From positions 144,480 to 208,479 of the forward strand of contig LAZY01000010.1 of assembly GCA_001013295.1 (NCBI GenBank): a stretch of DNA of 64,000 nt, given 5' to 3'. This stretch comes from Chryseobacterium indologenes. Its GTDB lineage: Bacteria; Bacteroidota; Bacteroidia; Flavobacteriales; Weeksellaceae. Below the pieces are notes generated by a model. It was given only the letters and a program-made list of their open reading frames with translations. It did no database searches and had not been told where the DNA came from. Made by a program: the position numbers and the translations under genes. Of this stretch, positions 7,824 through 16,243 are shown piece by piece (position 1 is the first letter of the stretch; the number at the start of each line of letters is the position of its first letter).

Positions 7824-10284
7824 AACTATCCTTTTTGCTTTCATTTTCATTCAGACATTCGTAGCTGCACAGTTTTCGGAAAAGAATTTGTCTTCGGAAT
7901 CCTGGCAGTTCAAAAATTCGAAAGACTCGAAGTGGCTTCCTGCAAAAGTACCGGGAACAATACATTTGGATCTGATGAATAATAAAGTCATTCCGGATCC
8001 TTTTAGAGATGAAAACGAAAAGAAAGTACAGTGGATAGAAAACGAAGATTGGGAATATCATACCCGTTTCAATATTACCCAAAAAGAACTGGGAAATCAG
8101 CATGCCGATCTTGTATTCAACGGATTAGACACTTTTGCGGAGATTTATCTTAACGGAAAACTATTGAAAAAAACAGACAATATGTTTAGGAAGTGGGAAA
8201 TTTCGGTGAAAGACCTGTTGAAAAAAGGGGACAATGATTTGAGAATTAAATTTCTATCCACAGTTGAAGAAGGTAAAAAAAGGGCTAAGCAGGTTCCGTT
8301 CACCATGCCCGAATCTCCCAGAAGCTTTGTAAGAAAAGCACAGTACCAGTTTGGCTGGGATTGGGGACCAAGATTGGTAACAGCAGGAATTTGGAAAGAG
8401 GTCAAAGTTGCGTTTTGGAATACAGCTAAAGTTGAGAATATAAAAATTGAACAGAAAGACTTATCGGATAAAAATGCGGATTTGAATATTCATGCTTTAA
8501 TTCTTGTTGAAAAGGAGGGTAAATATACCTTTACAATCAATAATAAAACGACTACAGTTCAGTTGAAAAAAGGAGAAAACCGACTGAACCTTCCTTTTAC
8601 CATTCAGAATCCGAAACTATGGCAGCCTAATGGTTGGGGAGAAGCCTATCTGTATGATATGAAGTTTTCATTGCATAAAGACTCGGATTTACTTTCTGCT
8701 GAAGAAATGAAAGTAGGGTTAAGAACTATAGAACTCGTACAGCAAAAAGACGCCAAAGGAAAATCATTCTACTTTAAAGTGAATGGGAATCCATTATACA
8801 TTAAGGGAACCAACTGGATTCCTGCAGATAGTTTTTCCCCTCGTATTACAAAGGAGAAATATCAAAAGCTGATCAGAGATGCTAAAGAAGCGAATATGAA
8901 TATGATCCGTATCTGGGGCGGTGGAATCTATGAAGATGACGAATTCTACAAAGCCTGTGACGAAAACGGAATTTTAGTCTGGCAGGATTTTATGTTTGCC
9001 GGAAGCTTTTATCCGGCAGATGATGCATTTATAAGCAATGTAAAAGAAGAAGTAAAAGATCAGGTGAGCAGACTTCAGAATCATCCTTCAATTGCTTTAT
9101 GGTGCGGAAATAATGAAATTGATGAAGCAATTGTCAACTGGGGGTATCAGAAACAGTTTAAATATTACAAAAATGATTCGTTACAGGTCTGGAAAGATTA
9201 TAAAAAACTCTTTCATGAAGCCATTCCCAATGCTTTGCAGGAAAACCTTACAGCAGACAAAAATATCTATTGGCCGAGTTCTCCGTCAATCGGGTGGGGG
9301 CATAAAGAAAGCCTTACAGAAGGAGACTCGCATTATTGGGGAGTTTGGTGGGGTGAGCAGCCGTTTGAGATTTACAATGAAAAAGTAGGCCGATTTATGT
9401 CTGAATATGGTTTCCAGGGAATGCCGACTCTTGAAACAACAAAATCGATGTTTTCAGGGACCCCGGATCTGAGTGTGCAGAATCCTACCATCAAAGCTCA
9501 CGAAAAGCATGCAAGAGGCTGGGAGATTATCAACGAATATATGAAGCGGGATTACCATGTCCCGGTAGATTTTGTTCAGTACAATTATGTTTCTCAATTG
9601 CTGCAGGCCCGTGGAATGCAGATTGCGATCGAAGCGCACCGTCGTGCAAGGCCTTACAATATGGGAACTTTATACTGGCAGCTCAACGATTGCTGGCCGG
9701 TGGTTTCCTGGTCTTCGATTGATTATCTCGGAAACTGGAAAGCTTTTCATTATGAGGCCAAAAGGAGCTTTGAGCCTTTACTGATCTCGGTGGCGGAAAC
9801 TGAAAAATCGTATGATATTTACTTGATGAATGACTTGCTTAAAGGCTTCAATTTTGACTTAAAATTAGAGCTTATTGATTTTAAAGGGAAAAAGCTTTGG
9901 GAAAATAATAAATCCGGAGAAGTGAAAACCAATACAAGTGAAAAAATATTAAGCCTCAATAAAGCAGATCTTGGTCAATTCGACTTATCAAATACCGTTT
10001 TAAAGATGAGTTCCGGACATGAGGTTCAAATTGAAAAACTATTTTTCTTTAAAAAACCCAAAGATTTAAAACTTTCAAAACCTGCCATTAAGATCAAGAG
10101 AATATCTCCAACTGAAATTGAAGTTTCAACAGATGTTCTTGCAAAAGATGTCTACCTGATCGGAGATGCCCATTTCAGTGATAATTTCTTTGATCTTCTG
10201 CCAAAAACCTCAAAAAGAATTATACTCTCAAAACCGTTGGATAAAGTTGAGGTAATGAGCCTTTGGGATACTGGAAAAAAATAA
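7816..10284 (+). CDS. Beta-mannosidase, glycoside hydrolase family 2
   Basis: 822 residues from the ATG at 7816; a TTG three bases earlier is less likely. A signal peptide ends near VAAQ, so the enzyme is exported. The GH2 order is clear: jelly-roll sugar-binding domain (about 30-190), Ig-like domain, TIM barrel (about 300-650) and C-terminal beta domains. The acid/base is Glu434 in CGNNEID and the nucleophile Glu530 in SEYGFQGMP; QFGWDWGPR and YWQLNDCWPVVSW are typical beta-mannosidase motifs. It releases terminal beta-mannose, for example from the Man-beta-1,4-GlcNAc core of N-glycans, which matches the glycosylasparaginase upstream. Confidence 0.93.
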   Translation: MNKTILFAFIFIQTFVAAQFSEKNLSSESWQFKNSKDSKWLPAKVPGTIHLDLMNNKVIPDPFRDENEKKVQWIENEDWEYHTRFNITQKELGNQHADLVFNGLDTFAEIYLNGKLLKKTDNMFRKWEISVKDLLKKGDNDLRIKFLSTVEEGKKRAKQVPFTMPESPRSFVRKAQYQFGWDWGPRLVTAGIWKEVKVAFWNTAKVENIKIEQKDLSDKNADLNIHALILVEKEGKYTFTINNKTTTVQLKKGENRLNLPFTIQNPKLWQPNGWGEAYLYDMKFSLHKDSDLLSAEEMKVGLRTIELVQQKDAKGKSFYFKVNGNPLYIKGTNWIPADSFSPRITKEKYQKLIRDAKEANMNMIRIWGGGIYEDDEFYKACDENGILVWQDFMFAGSFYPADDAFISNVKEEVKDQVSRLQNHPSIALWCGNNEIDEAIVNWGYQKQFKYYKNDSLQVWKDYKKLFHEAIPNALQENLTADKNIYWPSSPSIGWGHKESLTEGDSHYWGVWWGEQPFEIYNEKVGRFMSEYGFQGMPTLETTKSMFSGTPDLSVQNPTIKAHEKHARGWEIINEYMKRDYHVPVDFVQYNYVSQLLQARGMQIAIEAHRRARPYNMGTLYWQLNDCWPVVSWSSIDYLGNWKAFHYEAKRSFEPLLISVAETEKSYDIYLMNDLLKGFNFDLKLELIDFKGKKLWENNKSGEVKTNTSEKILSLNKADLGQFDLSNTVLKMSSGHEVQIEKLFFFKKPKDLKLSKPAIKIKRISPTEIEVSTDVLAKDVYLIGDAHFSDNFFDLLPKTSKRIILSKPLDKVEVMSLWDTGKK

Positions 10285-10307
10285 ACAGACATCAAAATAA
10301 GAATCAT

Positions 10308-10460
10308 ATGAAACGCAATACATCGATTTCTTCAGGTGAAGAAGAAAATAAAATTCGACTTTTAAAAAAAATGCTCAGAGAAGGTCTTGAAAGTGGTACA
10401 GCCACCGATTTTGATGCTGAAAAGCATTTGACATTATTACAATCTAAAATGAAAAAATAA
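10308..10460 (+). pseudogene. ParD-type antitoxin with internal deletion
   Basis: 50 codons. The first residues MKRNTSIS match the usual ParD opening strand, and LREGLESGTATDFDAEKHL matches the C-terminal toxin-binding tail. The ribbon-helix-helix body expected between them (roughly 30 residues) is absent, yet the frame is kept. DNA binding should be lost. The ATG at 10308 is preferred over an upstream in-frame ATG at 10263, which lies inside the mannosidase gene. The next codons downstream are the start of a ParE-like toxin. Confidence 0.65.
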
Positions 10461-10487
10461 ATGGCAGAGTATAGGCTCACCCCATAA
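10461..10487 (+). pseudogene. ParE-type toxin remnant
   Basis: An ATG directly after the ParD stop encodes MAEYRLTP and then a stop. M-x-x-Y-x-L-(S/T)-P is the conserved N-terminus of ParE toxins, and the position is right for a parDE operon. The remaining 90 or so residues are gone, so no toxin can be made. Confidence 0.55.
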
Positions 10488-10574
10488 AGCTGTTCTGTTA
10501 ATTTGAATCTTGACTTAGCAGAAATCCTACCCAAAAAAAGATAAATTTTACGTCTCCAACTGAAAAATCAGCCG

Positions 10575-10582
10575 TAAATTTG
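10575..10582 (+). promoter_or_regulatory. Bacteroidota -7 box before the AEC transporter
   Basis: TAAATTTG fits the TAnnTTTG consensus of flavobacterial sigma factor promoters and lies 20 bases before the ATG. The -33 element is not obvious. Confidence 0.5.
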
Positions 10583-10602
10583 CACTATATTTCTTTACAG
10601 TT

Positions 10603-11511
10603 ATGGTAAATTTTGTTCTGATTGCAGTGTGCATTGTGGCGGGGATGATATTCAAAGCAACAAAATCTATCCACCCGGATGCCCACAAAGGCATCAATAC
10701 CTGGATTCTTTATATTGCTCTTCCGGCAGTCTCATTCAAATATCTGCCTAAAGTAAAATGGACAACAGAAATGCTGTTTCCGATCGCTGCTACATTTTTA
10801 ATCTCTGTGTTCTGTTTCTTCTTTATGATGTTTTACAGCAAAAGCAGAGGCTATTCAAGGCGTTCCAGAAGTACTCTGGAGCTGGCAAGCGGATACAGTA
10901 ATACTTCCTTTATCGGATTTCCACTGATCAGTGCTTTTTATGGAGAAAGTCTTTTAAGTATTGCCATTATTTGTGACCAGACCATGTTTTTTGCCCTTTC
11001 AACATTAGGAATTATTGCTGCCGTAAAAGGAGGAAGCAAATCAGGAAAAGTGAGTGCAGTGTTTATTCTGAAAAGACTGATTACATTTCCTCCATTAATA
11101 GGTTGTATTTCTGCTTTGGTATTATCACAATTCATAGATTTTACAGTGGCGGAGCCGTTTTTTGATAAACTGGCAGCCACAGTAAGTCCTTTGGCTCTGT
11201 TTTCAGTAGGATTGCAGTTGAAATTTAACGGCTGGAAAAAACTGATCCCGCAAATGTCGATGTCAATGCTTTATAAACTGATCCTGGCTCCGGCAATGGT
11301 GTTAGGAATGGCTCTGTTATTTGGAATAAAAGGAGATGTAGCAAAAATTACCATATTTGAAGCGGCTATGCCAACATTGGTAACCTCAAGTATCATTGCA
11401 GAACAGTTCAGACTGAATACAAAACTGACGAATCTGATCATTGGATTCAGTATTATTGTAGGCTTTTTTACCTCTGCATTTTGGTATGAGATCATCGAAC
11501 TTTTATTGTAA
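10603..11511 (+). CDS. AEC family transporter (auxin efflux carrier/malate permease type)
   Basis: 302 residues, nearly all hydrophobic, with about ten membrane helices in the two-times-five layout of the AEC family. Typical elements are GINTWILYIALPAVSF (helix 2 with the conserved Pro), GYSNTSFIGFPL before the cytoplasmic centre and SPLALFSVGLQL in the second half. The family exports or takes up organic anions and amino acids; the substrate cannot be told. The gene has its own promoter-like box and converges with the next gene, overlapping it by 9 bases. Confidence 0.85.
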   Translation: MVNFVLIAVCIVAGMIFKATKSIHPDAHKGINTWILYIALPAVSFKYLPKVKWTTEMLFPIAATFLISVFCFFFMMFYSKSRGYSRRSRSTLELASGYSNTSFIGFPLISAFYGESLLSIAIICDQTMFFALSTLGIIAAVKGGSKSGKVSAVFILKRLITFPPLIGCISALVLSQFIDFTVAEPFFDKLAATVSPLALFSVGLQLKFNGWKKLIPQMSMSMLYKLILAPAMVLGMALLFGIKGDVAKITIFEAAMPTLVTSSIIAEQFRLNTKLTNLIIGFSIIVGFFTSAFWYEIIELLL

Positions 11512-11973
11512 TTCAAAGTCGTAAAGAAAAATAGAATCAATAGTATCTTTCCATTGTTCAAAAGAAAGGATGTTACTTCCAACAGGCATAATAGAAGTTG
11601 CAGAATACAAAGGCGAGCCTTTTAGCCTGATTTTAGCTTTGAAAGTCATCCTTTTACCTGTTTTTTGTATGGTTTTAAGCATAAAGAATGGATTATTCAT
11701 CATCTGTGCTTCACAAAAGACCAATTCAATACTATTATCGATGGTCTCATCTTTTTCAAAATTTGTCAGAACATTCATCATGTCTGGTTTCTCACTGATG
11801 TTTTGTTCTTCAGTAATTTCAAAGCCGATGATTTTATTACCTTCTGTTTGAGTTTTAAGGATCAGTTTTTTTCCAATAGGAATGGTCACCTCCGTCTTTT
11901 TTATAAGTGTTTTTTCCTGGGCTTGCGTTATGAATAGTAAAAACAGAAAGAATAGCGATAATAATTTTTTCAT
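11503..11973 (-). CDS. Hypothetical secreted protein
   Basis: 156 residues with a clean signal peptide (MKKLLSLFFLFLLFITQAQ). The mature part is rich in beta strands (KTEVTIPIGKKLILKTQT) with no recognised motif, and has no lipobox or T9SS tail, so a periplasmic location is likely. Single gene between two rightward genes; its 3-prime end overlaps the AEC gene by 9 bases. Function unknown. Confidence 0.7.
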   Translation of the reverse strand: MKKLLSLFFLFLLFITQAQEKTLIKKTEVTIPIGKKLILKTQTEGNKIIGFEITEEQNISEKPDMMNVLTNFEKDETIDNSIELVFCEAQMMNNPFFMLKTIQKTGKRMTFKAKIRLKGSPLYSATSIMPVGSNILSFEQWKDTIDSIFLYDFELQ

Positions 11974-12080
11974 AGTTATAAAGTTTAAATTGAAAAATAC
12001 AGACTTTTAAAAAACGGCAAAAATATAAATTATTGCAATTCTCTGAAGAAAAATCTAATTTTACACTTTAAATATTTCCC

Positions 12081-14528
12081 TTGCAATACGCTCAAATTGT
12101 TTTACCGTTAAATTTAAAAGGATCCTTTACTTATAAGGTTCCGGAAGAACTGATGCCCGAAATTCAACCTGGAATGCGGGTGCTTGTTCCGTTTGGCGGA
12201 AAGAAGATCTACACGGGAATTGTATTTGAGCTTCATGATCATGCACCGGAAAGTTTTGTGGCCAAGGAAGTAATCAGTATGCTGGATGATAAGCCCATCC
12301 TTCCCGGGGAGCAGCTCCGTTTCTGGAAGTGGCTTTCGGATTATTACCTGTGTGGGCTTGGGGAGATTTACCGGTTTGCTTTTCCTTCCTCTTTAAAGCT
12401 GGAAAGTGAAACCTATTTAAAACTGAAGCCGGGAGCGGTGGTGGAGTTTGAAAATCTGGATGTCAATGAAATATACCTGATTCAGGCATTGGAAGTACGA
12501 CAGCTGATCAATCTTACCGATATTGAAGCCTTTATTCCCAAAAAAGATATTATCAAAACGATCAATTCACTGATCGACCTGCAGTATATTGAGATTGACG
12601 AGAAAATTGCCGAAAAGTATAAGGCAAAGGAAGTGGCTTATGCAAGAATTAATGATGCGGTTTTGGGAAACCAGAATCTTACGGAAATTCTTTTAAAACT
12701 GAATAGAGCTCAAAAGCAGAAAGATCTCTTCCTTGCTATTCTTGAAAAGCAGACAGAGCATCCTGATACTCCTATCAAAAAAGCAGATCTGTTTGAAGAT
12801 GGCTATTTTGGAAGTTCTCATTTCAAATCTCTGGTCGATAAGGGTCTGGTGGAAGAGTACTATATGCAGAAAGACAGAATTGAAAGCTATGAAGGAGAGA
12901 TCGAAGAGCTTGAAGAGCTGTCTGAGCAACAGAAAACGGCTAAATCTGAGATCGATGAAGCTTTTGAAGAAGGAAAAAATGTTTTGCTTCACGGGGTAAC
13001 ATCATCGGGGAAAACTCATATTTATTTGGAAAAGATTGATGAATGTATCAAAGAAGGCAGGAATGTTTTGTTTTTGCTTCCTGAAATCTCTCTTACTAAG
13101 CAGATTACCCAAAGATTAGAAAAGAAATATGGAAGACAGCTTGGATTCTATCACCAGAAACTGACCGATTTCGAGAAAGTGGAAGTCTGGAGAAGGATCA
13201 GACAGAATGACATCGGTATTCTGATCGGAACCCGTAATGCTTTATTCCTGCCTTATCAGAATTTAGGGCTGATTGTGGTAGATGAAGAGCATGATTCTGC
13301 CTACAGACCAAGGGAAGTATCTCCGTATTTTAATGCAAAAGATGCAGCTTTGGTTCTGGGAGGACTTTATAAAGCCGGAGTGATCCTGGGATCGGCAACT
13401 CCTTCCGTTGAAAGTTACTATCGAGCAAGAAAAGATAAGATGAAATACATTTTCCTGAATGAAAGATTCGGGAATGTCAATCTGCCGGAGTATGAGCTGA
13501 TCAACTTTAAGGAAGCCCAGGAGTCTAAAAATGTTTCCGGAAACTTCTCTTCAAAGCTTATTGAGGAGATGAAGAAGACTGTAGATGAGCATCATCAGGC
13601 TATTGTGCTTCACAACCGCCGCGGTTATGCCAATGTGGTGGAATGTGAAAGCTGCGGCTACGTCAATTACTGCTCCAATTGTGATGTGGTAATGACCTAT
13701 CATAAAGCGGCCAATGAAATGAAATGCCATTATTGCGGACAACGGGCTTCAAAACCGAGAACCTGCCCGAAATGCCATTCTGAAAATCTGAATGAAAGAG
13801 GAGTAGGCGTAGAGCAGATTCATGAGGAAGTTTCTAAACTGTTCCCTGAAAATGAGGTGGACAGAATGGATGTAGATTCTATGCGTAAGAAATTTGCCTA
13901 CGAAAAGCTCTATGAAAAAATTGAAGAAGGCGAAACGGATATTGTGGTGGGAACACAGATGATTTCCAAAGGGCTGGATTTTGACCATATCGAACTGGTG
14001 GCTATTCCCAAAGCGGATTCACTGCTATATGTGCAGGATTTCAGAGCGGAAGAAAGAGCGTATCAGCTGATCACACAGGTCTCCGGAAGGGCAGGAAGAG
14101 TGTCCGGAAAAGGAAAAATCCTGATTCAGACGTATAATCCTGATCATTCTGTATTTCAGCTGATCAAAATGAACAATCCTGCCAAAATCTATAAATATAT
14201 CCTTACAGAACGTCAGAAATTCCATTATCCGCCGTTTACCAAGCTGATCATGATCGAGCTTAAACACAGGAAAGAGGATAAAGTAGACCGTGCTTCTCAG
14301 TTTTTAGGATCTATCTTAAGAAAATACCTGCCGGAAGATTGTGTTTTGGGCCCGGAGAGAGCTCAGATTGCAAGGCTCAATAATTTATATCAGTTCCAGA
14401 TTATGCTGAAGCTTCCCCGTGGGAAGAACTATGAGAAGTTTAAGAATATGGTTTTGATAAGTTTGAAAGAATTTGATGAAATCACTGCATATCAAAGCAT
14501 TAAAAAAGATGTTTTTGTAGATTTTTAA
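12081..14528 (+). CDS. priA: Primosomal protein N' (replication restart helicase PriA)
   Basis: 815 residues, usual length. The start is a TTG: YAQIVLPLNLKGSFTYKVP is the conserved beginning of flavobacterial PriA and no in-frame ATG precedes it. Domains run as 3-prime-DNA-binding domain (1-100), winged helix, and a superfamily 2 helicase with Walker A GVTSSGKT (305-312) and DEEH box. The zinc-binding insert has the Cys pairs CESC, CSNC, CHYC and CPKC. The helicase C-domain carries GTQMISKGLDF and QVSGRAGR. PriA reloads the replisome at stalled forks. Single gene flanked by AT-rich spacers. Confidence 0.96.
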   Translation: MQYAQIVLPLNLKGSFTYKVPEELMPEIQPGMRVLVPFGGKKIYTGIVFELHDHAPESFVAKEVISMLDDKPILPGEQLRFWKWLSDYYLCGLGEIYRFAFPSSLKLESETYLKLKPGAVVEFENLDVNEIYLIQALEVRQLINLTDIEAFIPKKDIIKTINSLIDLQYIEIDEKIAEKYKAKEVAYARINDAVLGNQNLTEILLKLNRAQKQKDLFLAILEKQTEHPDTPIKKADLFEDGYFGSSHFKSLVDKGLVEEYYMQKDRIESYEGEIEELEELSEQQKTAKSEIDEAFEEGKNVLLHGVTSSGKTHIYLEKIDECIKEGRNVLFLLPEISLTKQITQRLEKKYGRQLGFYHQKLTDFEKVEVWRRIRQNDIGILIGTRNALFLPYQNLGLIVVDEEHDSAYRPREVSPYFNAKDAALVLGGLYKAGVILGSATPSVESYYRARKDKMKYIFLNERFGNVNLPEYELINFKEAQESKNVSGNFSSKLIEEMKKTVDEHHQAIVLHNRRGYANVVECESCGYVNYCSNCDVVMTYHKAANEMKCHYCGQRASKPRTCPKCHSENLNERGVGVEQIHEEVSKLFPENEVDRMDVDSMRKKFAYEKLYEKIEEGETDIVVGTQMISKGLDFDHIELVAIPKADSLLYVQDFRAEERAYQLITQVSGRAGRVSGKGKILIQTYNPDHSVFQLIKMNNPAKIYKYILTERQKFHYPPFTKLIMIELKHRKEDKVDRASQFLGSILRKYLPEDCVLGPERAQIARLNNLYQFQIMLKLPRGKNYEKFKNMVLISLKEFDEITAYQSIKKDVFVDF

Positions 14529-14690
14529 CAATTTTTAACAAACTTTAGACTCTTTTATAAGGCGGCTATGACCCTTTATATGACAATAATTTCTACTTTT
14601 GGACGTTGATTAAGTGTTTGGCTTCCTAATTGAATGATTTAACCTATCATTTTTTATAGAGTCAAAACCTATAGAACAAAAAGAAGATAG

Positions 14691-16160
14691 ATGGTAAATT
14701 TCAGAAAATATATTTCAAGCGCAGCGGTATTGGCATCTGGTTTTTTCCTGGCTCAATCTACCGTTTCTACCGTTCTTTATTCTCAGAATTATGACAATCA
14801 GAAAAACAGTTTGAATCTGCCTTCACCCGTTAGCTCGGTGGTGGAAAAAACCGTTTTGTCAGCAAAAGAACTTGTAGACATTAATGTAAACACAATGATG
14901 TCGGACCCCGTGCTGAAGAATGCACATTGGGGATTCGTTGTGTACGACCCGAAAACGAAGAAGGTAATCTCTTCGTACAATGAAAATACCCCTTTGGTAC
15001 CGGCTTCGACTACCAAATTACTGACCACAGAAACTGCTTTGAATCTCCTTGGAGAAAACTACCGTTGGATGACCCAGCTGGAGTACTCCGGAACGGTGGA
15101 TGAAAACGGAACACTGAACGGGAACCTTTACATCGTAGGAAGTGGAGATCCTTCTCTGGGAACCAATAAGGCAGGAGCATGGTCGTACAGGGATATTATT
15201 TCAGATTTCATAGGTGGACTTTCACGTGAGGGAATCCGCAAGGTAAATGGTGATATTATCATTCAGACAGCGCTTTTCAAAGGCAATATATCAATGCTTC
15301 CGGAAAATGTTGTGTGGCTGGAAAACAATAATTACTATCTGCCTGCAGGAACAACCCGTGGAATCAACCCGGCCAATGAAAAACTGATCGTAAAGAAAGG
15401 AGGTTTTTCTACAGAAAAGAAGTTTTTCTATGTTTCACCGTATGCTCACCAGATGGTGTATGCTGAAAAGTATGATGGCGACGGTATTCTGACAACAAAA
15501 CTTCCGGATGCACCCGCTTATCTGGCCAATTCTTTCAGAACGACACTGGTAAAAAGCGGAATTTCAGTTACCGGAAAAGTGACTCCGAAAATGACGGATG
15601 TTGCGCCGGAAAGCAGAAAAATGCTTTCAGCGTATAAATCTCCAACTTTAGGCGATATTATTTATTATACCAACCAGCACAGTGATAACTCATTAGCGGA
15701 GGCTCTGTTGAAAACAGTAGGATTCCAGAAAATGGGAGATCAGACTTCAGATTCAGGAAGAATGGTTGTAACCAATCACTTACAGGAGGCAGGTTTTGAT
15801 ATGAACGGCCTTAATTATATCGACGGAAGCGGACTTTCAAGAAGCAATAATGTAACTCCGATTTCTCAGGTGAAGTTCCTGACTTCTTTGATGGATGAAA
15901 AATATTACAGATCCTATCTGACATCATTACCGGTTGGCGGACAATCCGGAACATTGAAGAGAATGTTTATAGGCGGAGGTAACGGTCAGGTTTTTGCTAA
16001 AACAGGAACCCTGAACAAAGTAAAAACGCTGGCAGGATATATTAAAACCAATTCCGGGAAGACTCTGGTCTTTTCTTTAATGGTTAATAACTACTCAGGG
16101 TCGGTAGATATGGTGAAGAAAAGAATGGAAAAAATTCTTGAACCTGCATTGGAACTTTAA
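14691..16160 (+). CDS. dacB: D-alanyl-D-alanine carboxypeptidase/endopeptidase, PBP4 type (peptidase S13)
   Basis: 489 residues with an N-terminal export signal. The three penicillin-binding motifs are present: S-x-x-K as STTK (Ser106, Lys109), S-x-N as SDNS, and K-T-G as AKTGTLNKV. A large insert between the first two motifs (about 120-300) is the S13-specific domain II/III, and GSGDPSLG is a further family mark. It trims or cuts peptidoglycan cross-links in the periplasm. Single gene with a strong terminator after it. Confidence 0.93.
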   Translation: MVNFRKYISSAAVLASGFFLAQSTVSTVLYSQNYDNQKNSLNLPSPVSSVVEKTVLSAKELVDINVNTMMSDPVLKNAHWGFVVYDPKTKKVISSYNENTPLVPASTTKLLTTETALNLLGENYRWMTQLEYSGTVDENGTLNGNLYIVGSGDPSLGTNKAGAWSYRDIISDFIGGLSREGIRKVNGDIIIQTALFKGNISMLPENVVWLENNNYYLPAGTTRGINPANEKLIVKKGGFSTEKKFFYVSPYAHQMVYAEKYDGDGILTTKLPDAPAYLANSFRTTLVKSGISVTGKVTPKMTDVAPESRKMLSAYKSPTLGDIIYYTNQHSDNSLAEALLKTVGFQKMGDQTSDSGRMVVTNHLQEAGFDMNGLNYIDGSGLSRSNNVTPISQVKFLTSLMDEKYYRSYLTSLPVGGQSGTLKRMFIGGGNGQVFAKTGTLNKVKTLAGYIKTNSGKTLVFSLMVNNYSGSVDMVKKRMEKILEPALEL

Positions 16161-16183
16161 AAATAGTTTATTTTATATATTAT

Positions 16184-16219
16184 AAAAACCTTTTAATTAT
16201 TGATTAAAAGGTTTTTTTT
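16184..16219 (+). terminator. Terminator after dacB
   Basis: Perfect 14-base stem AAAAACCTTTTAAT / ATTAAAAGGTTTTT with a 5-base loop and a T run. Confidence 0.85.
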
Positions 16220-16226
16220 ATATTTG
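16219..16226 (+). promoter_or_regulatory. -7 box before the M1 peptidase
   Basis: TATATTTG matches TAnnTTTG, 17 bases before the ATG. It abuts the T run of the preceding terminator, so the -33 region is inside the terminator hairpin. Confidence 0.6.
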
Positions 16227-16243
16227 ATTAAATATTTCGAAGT

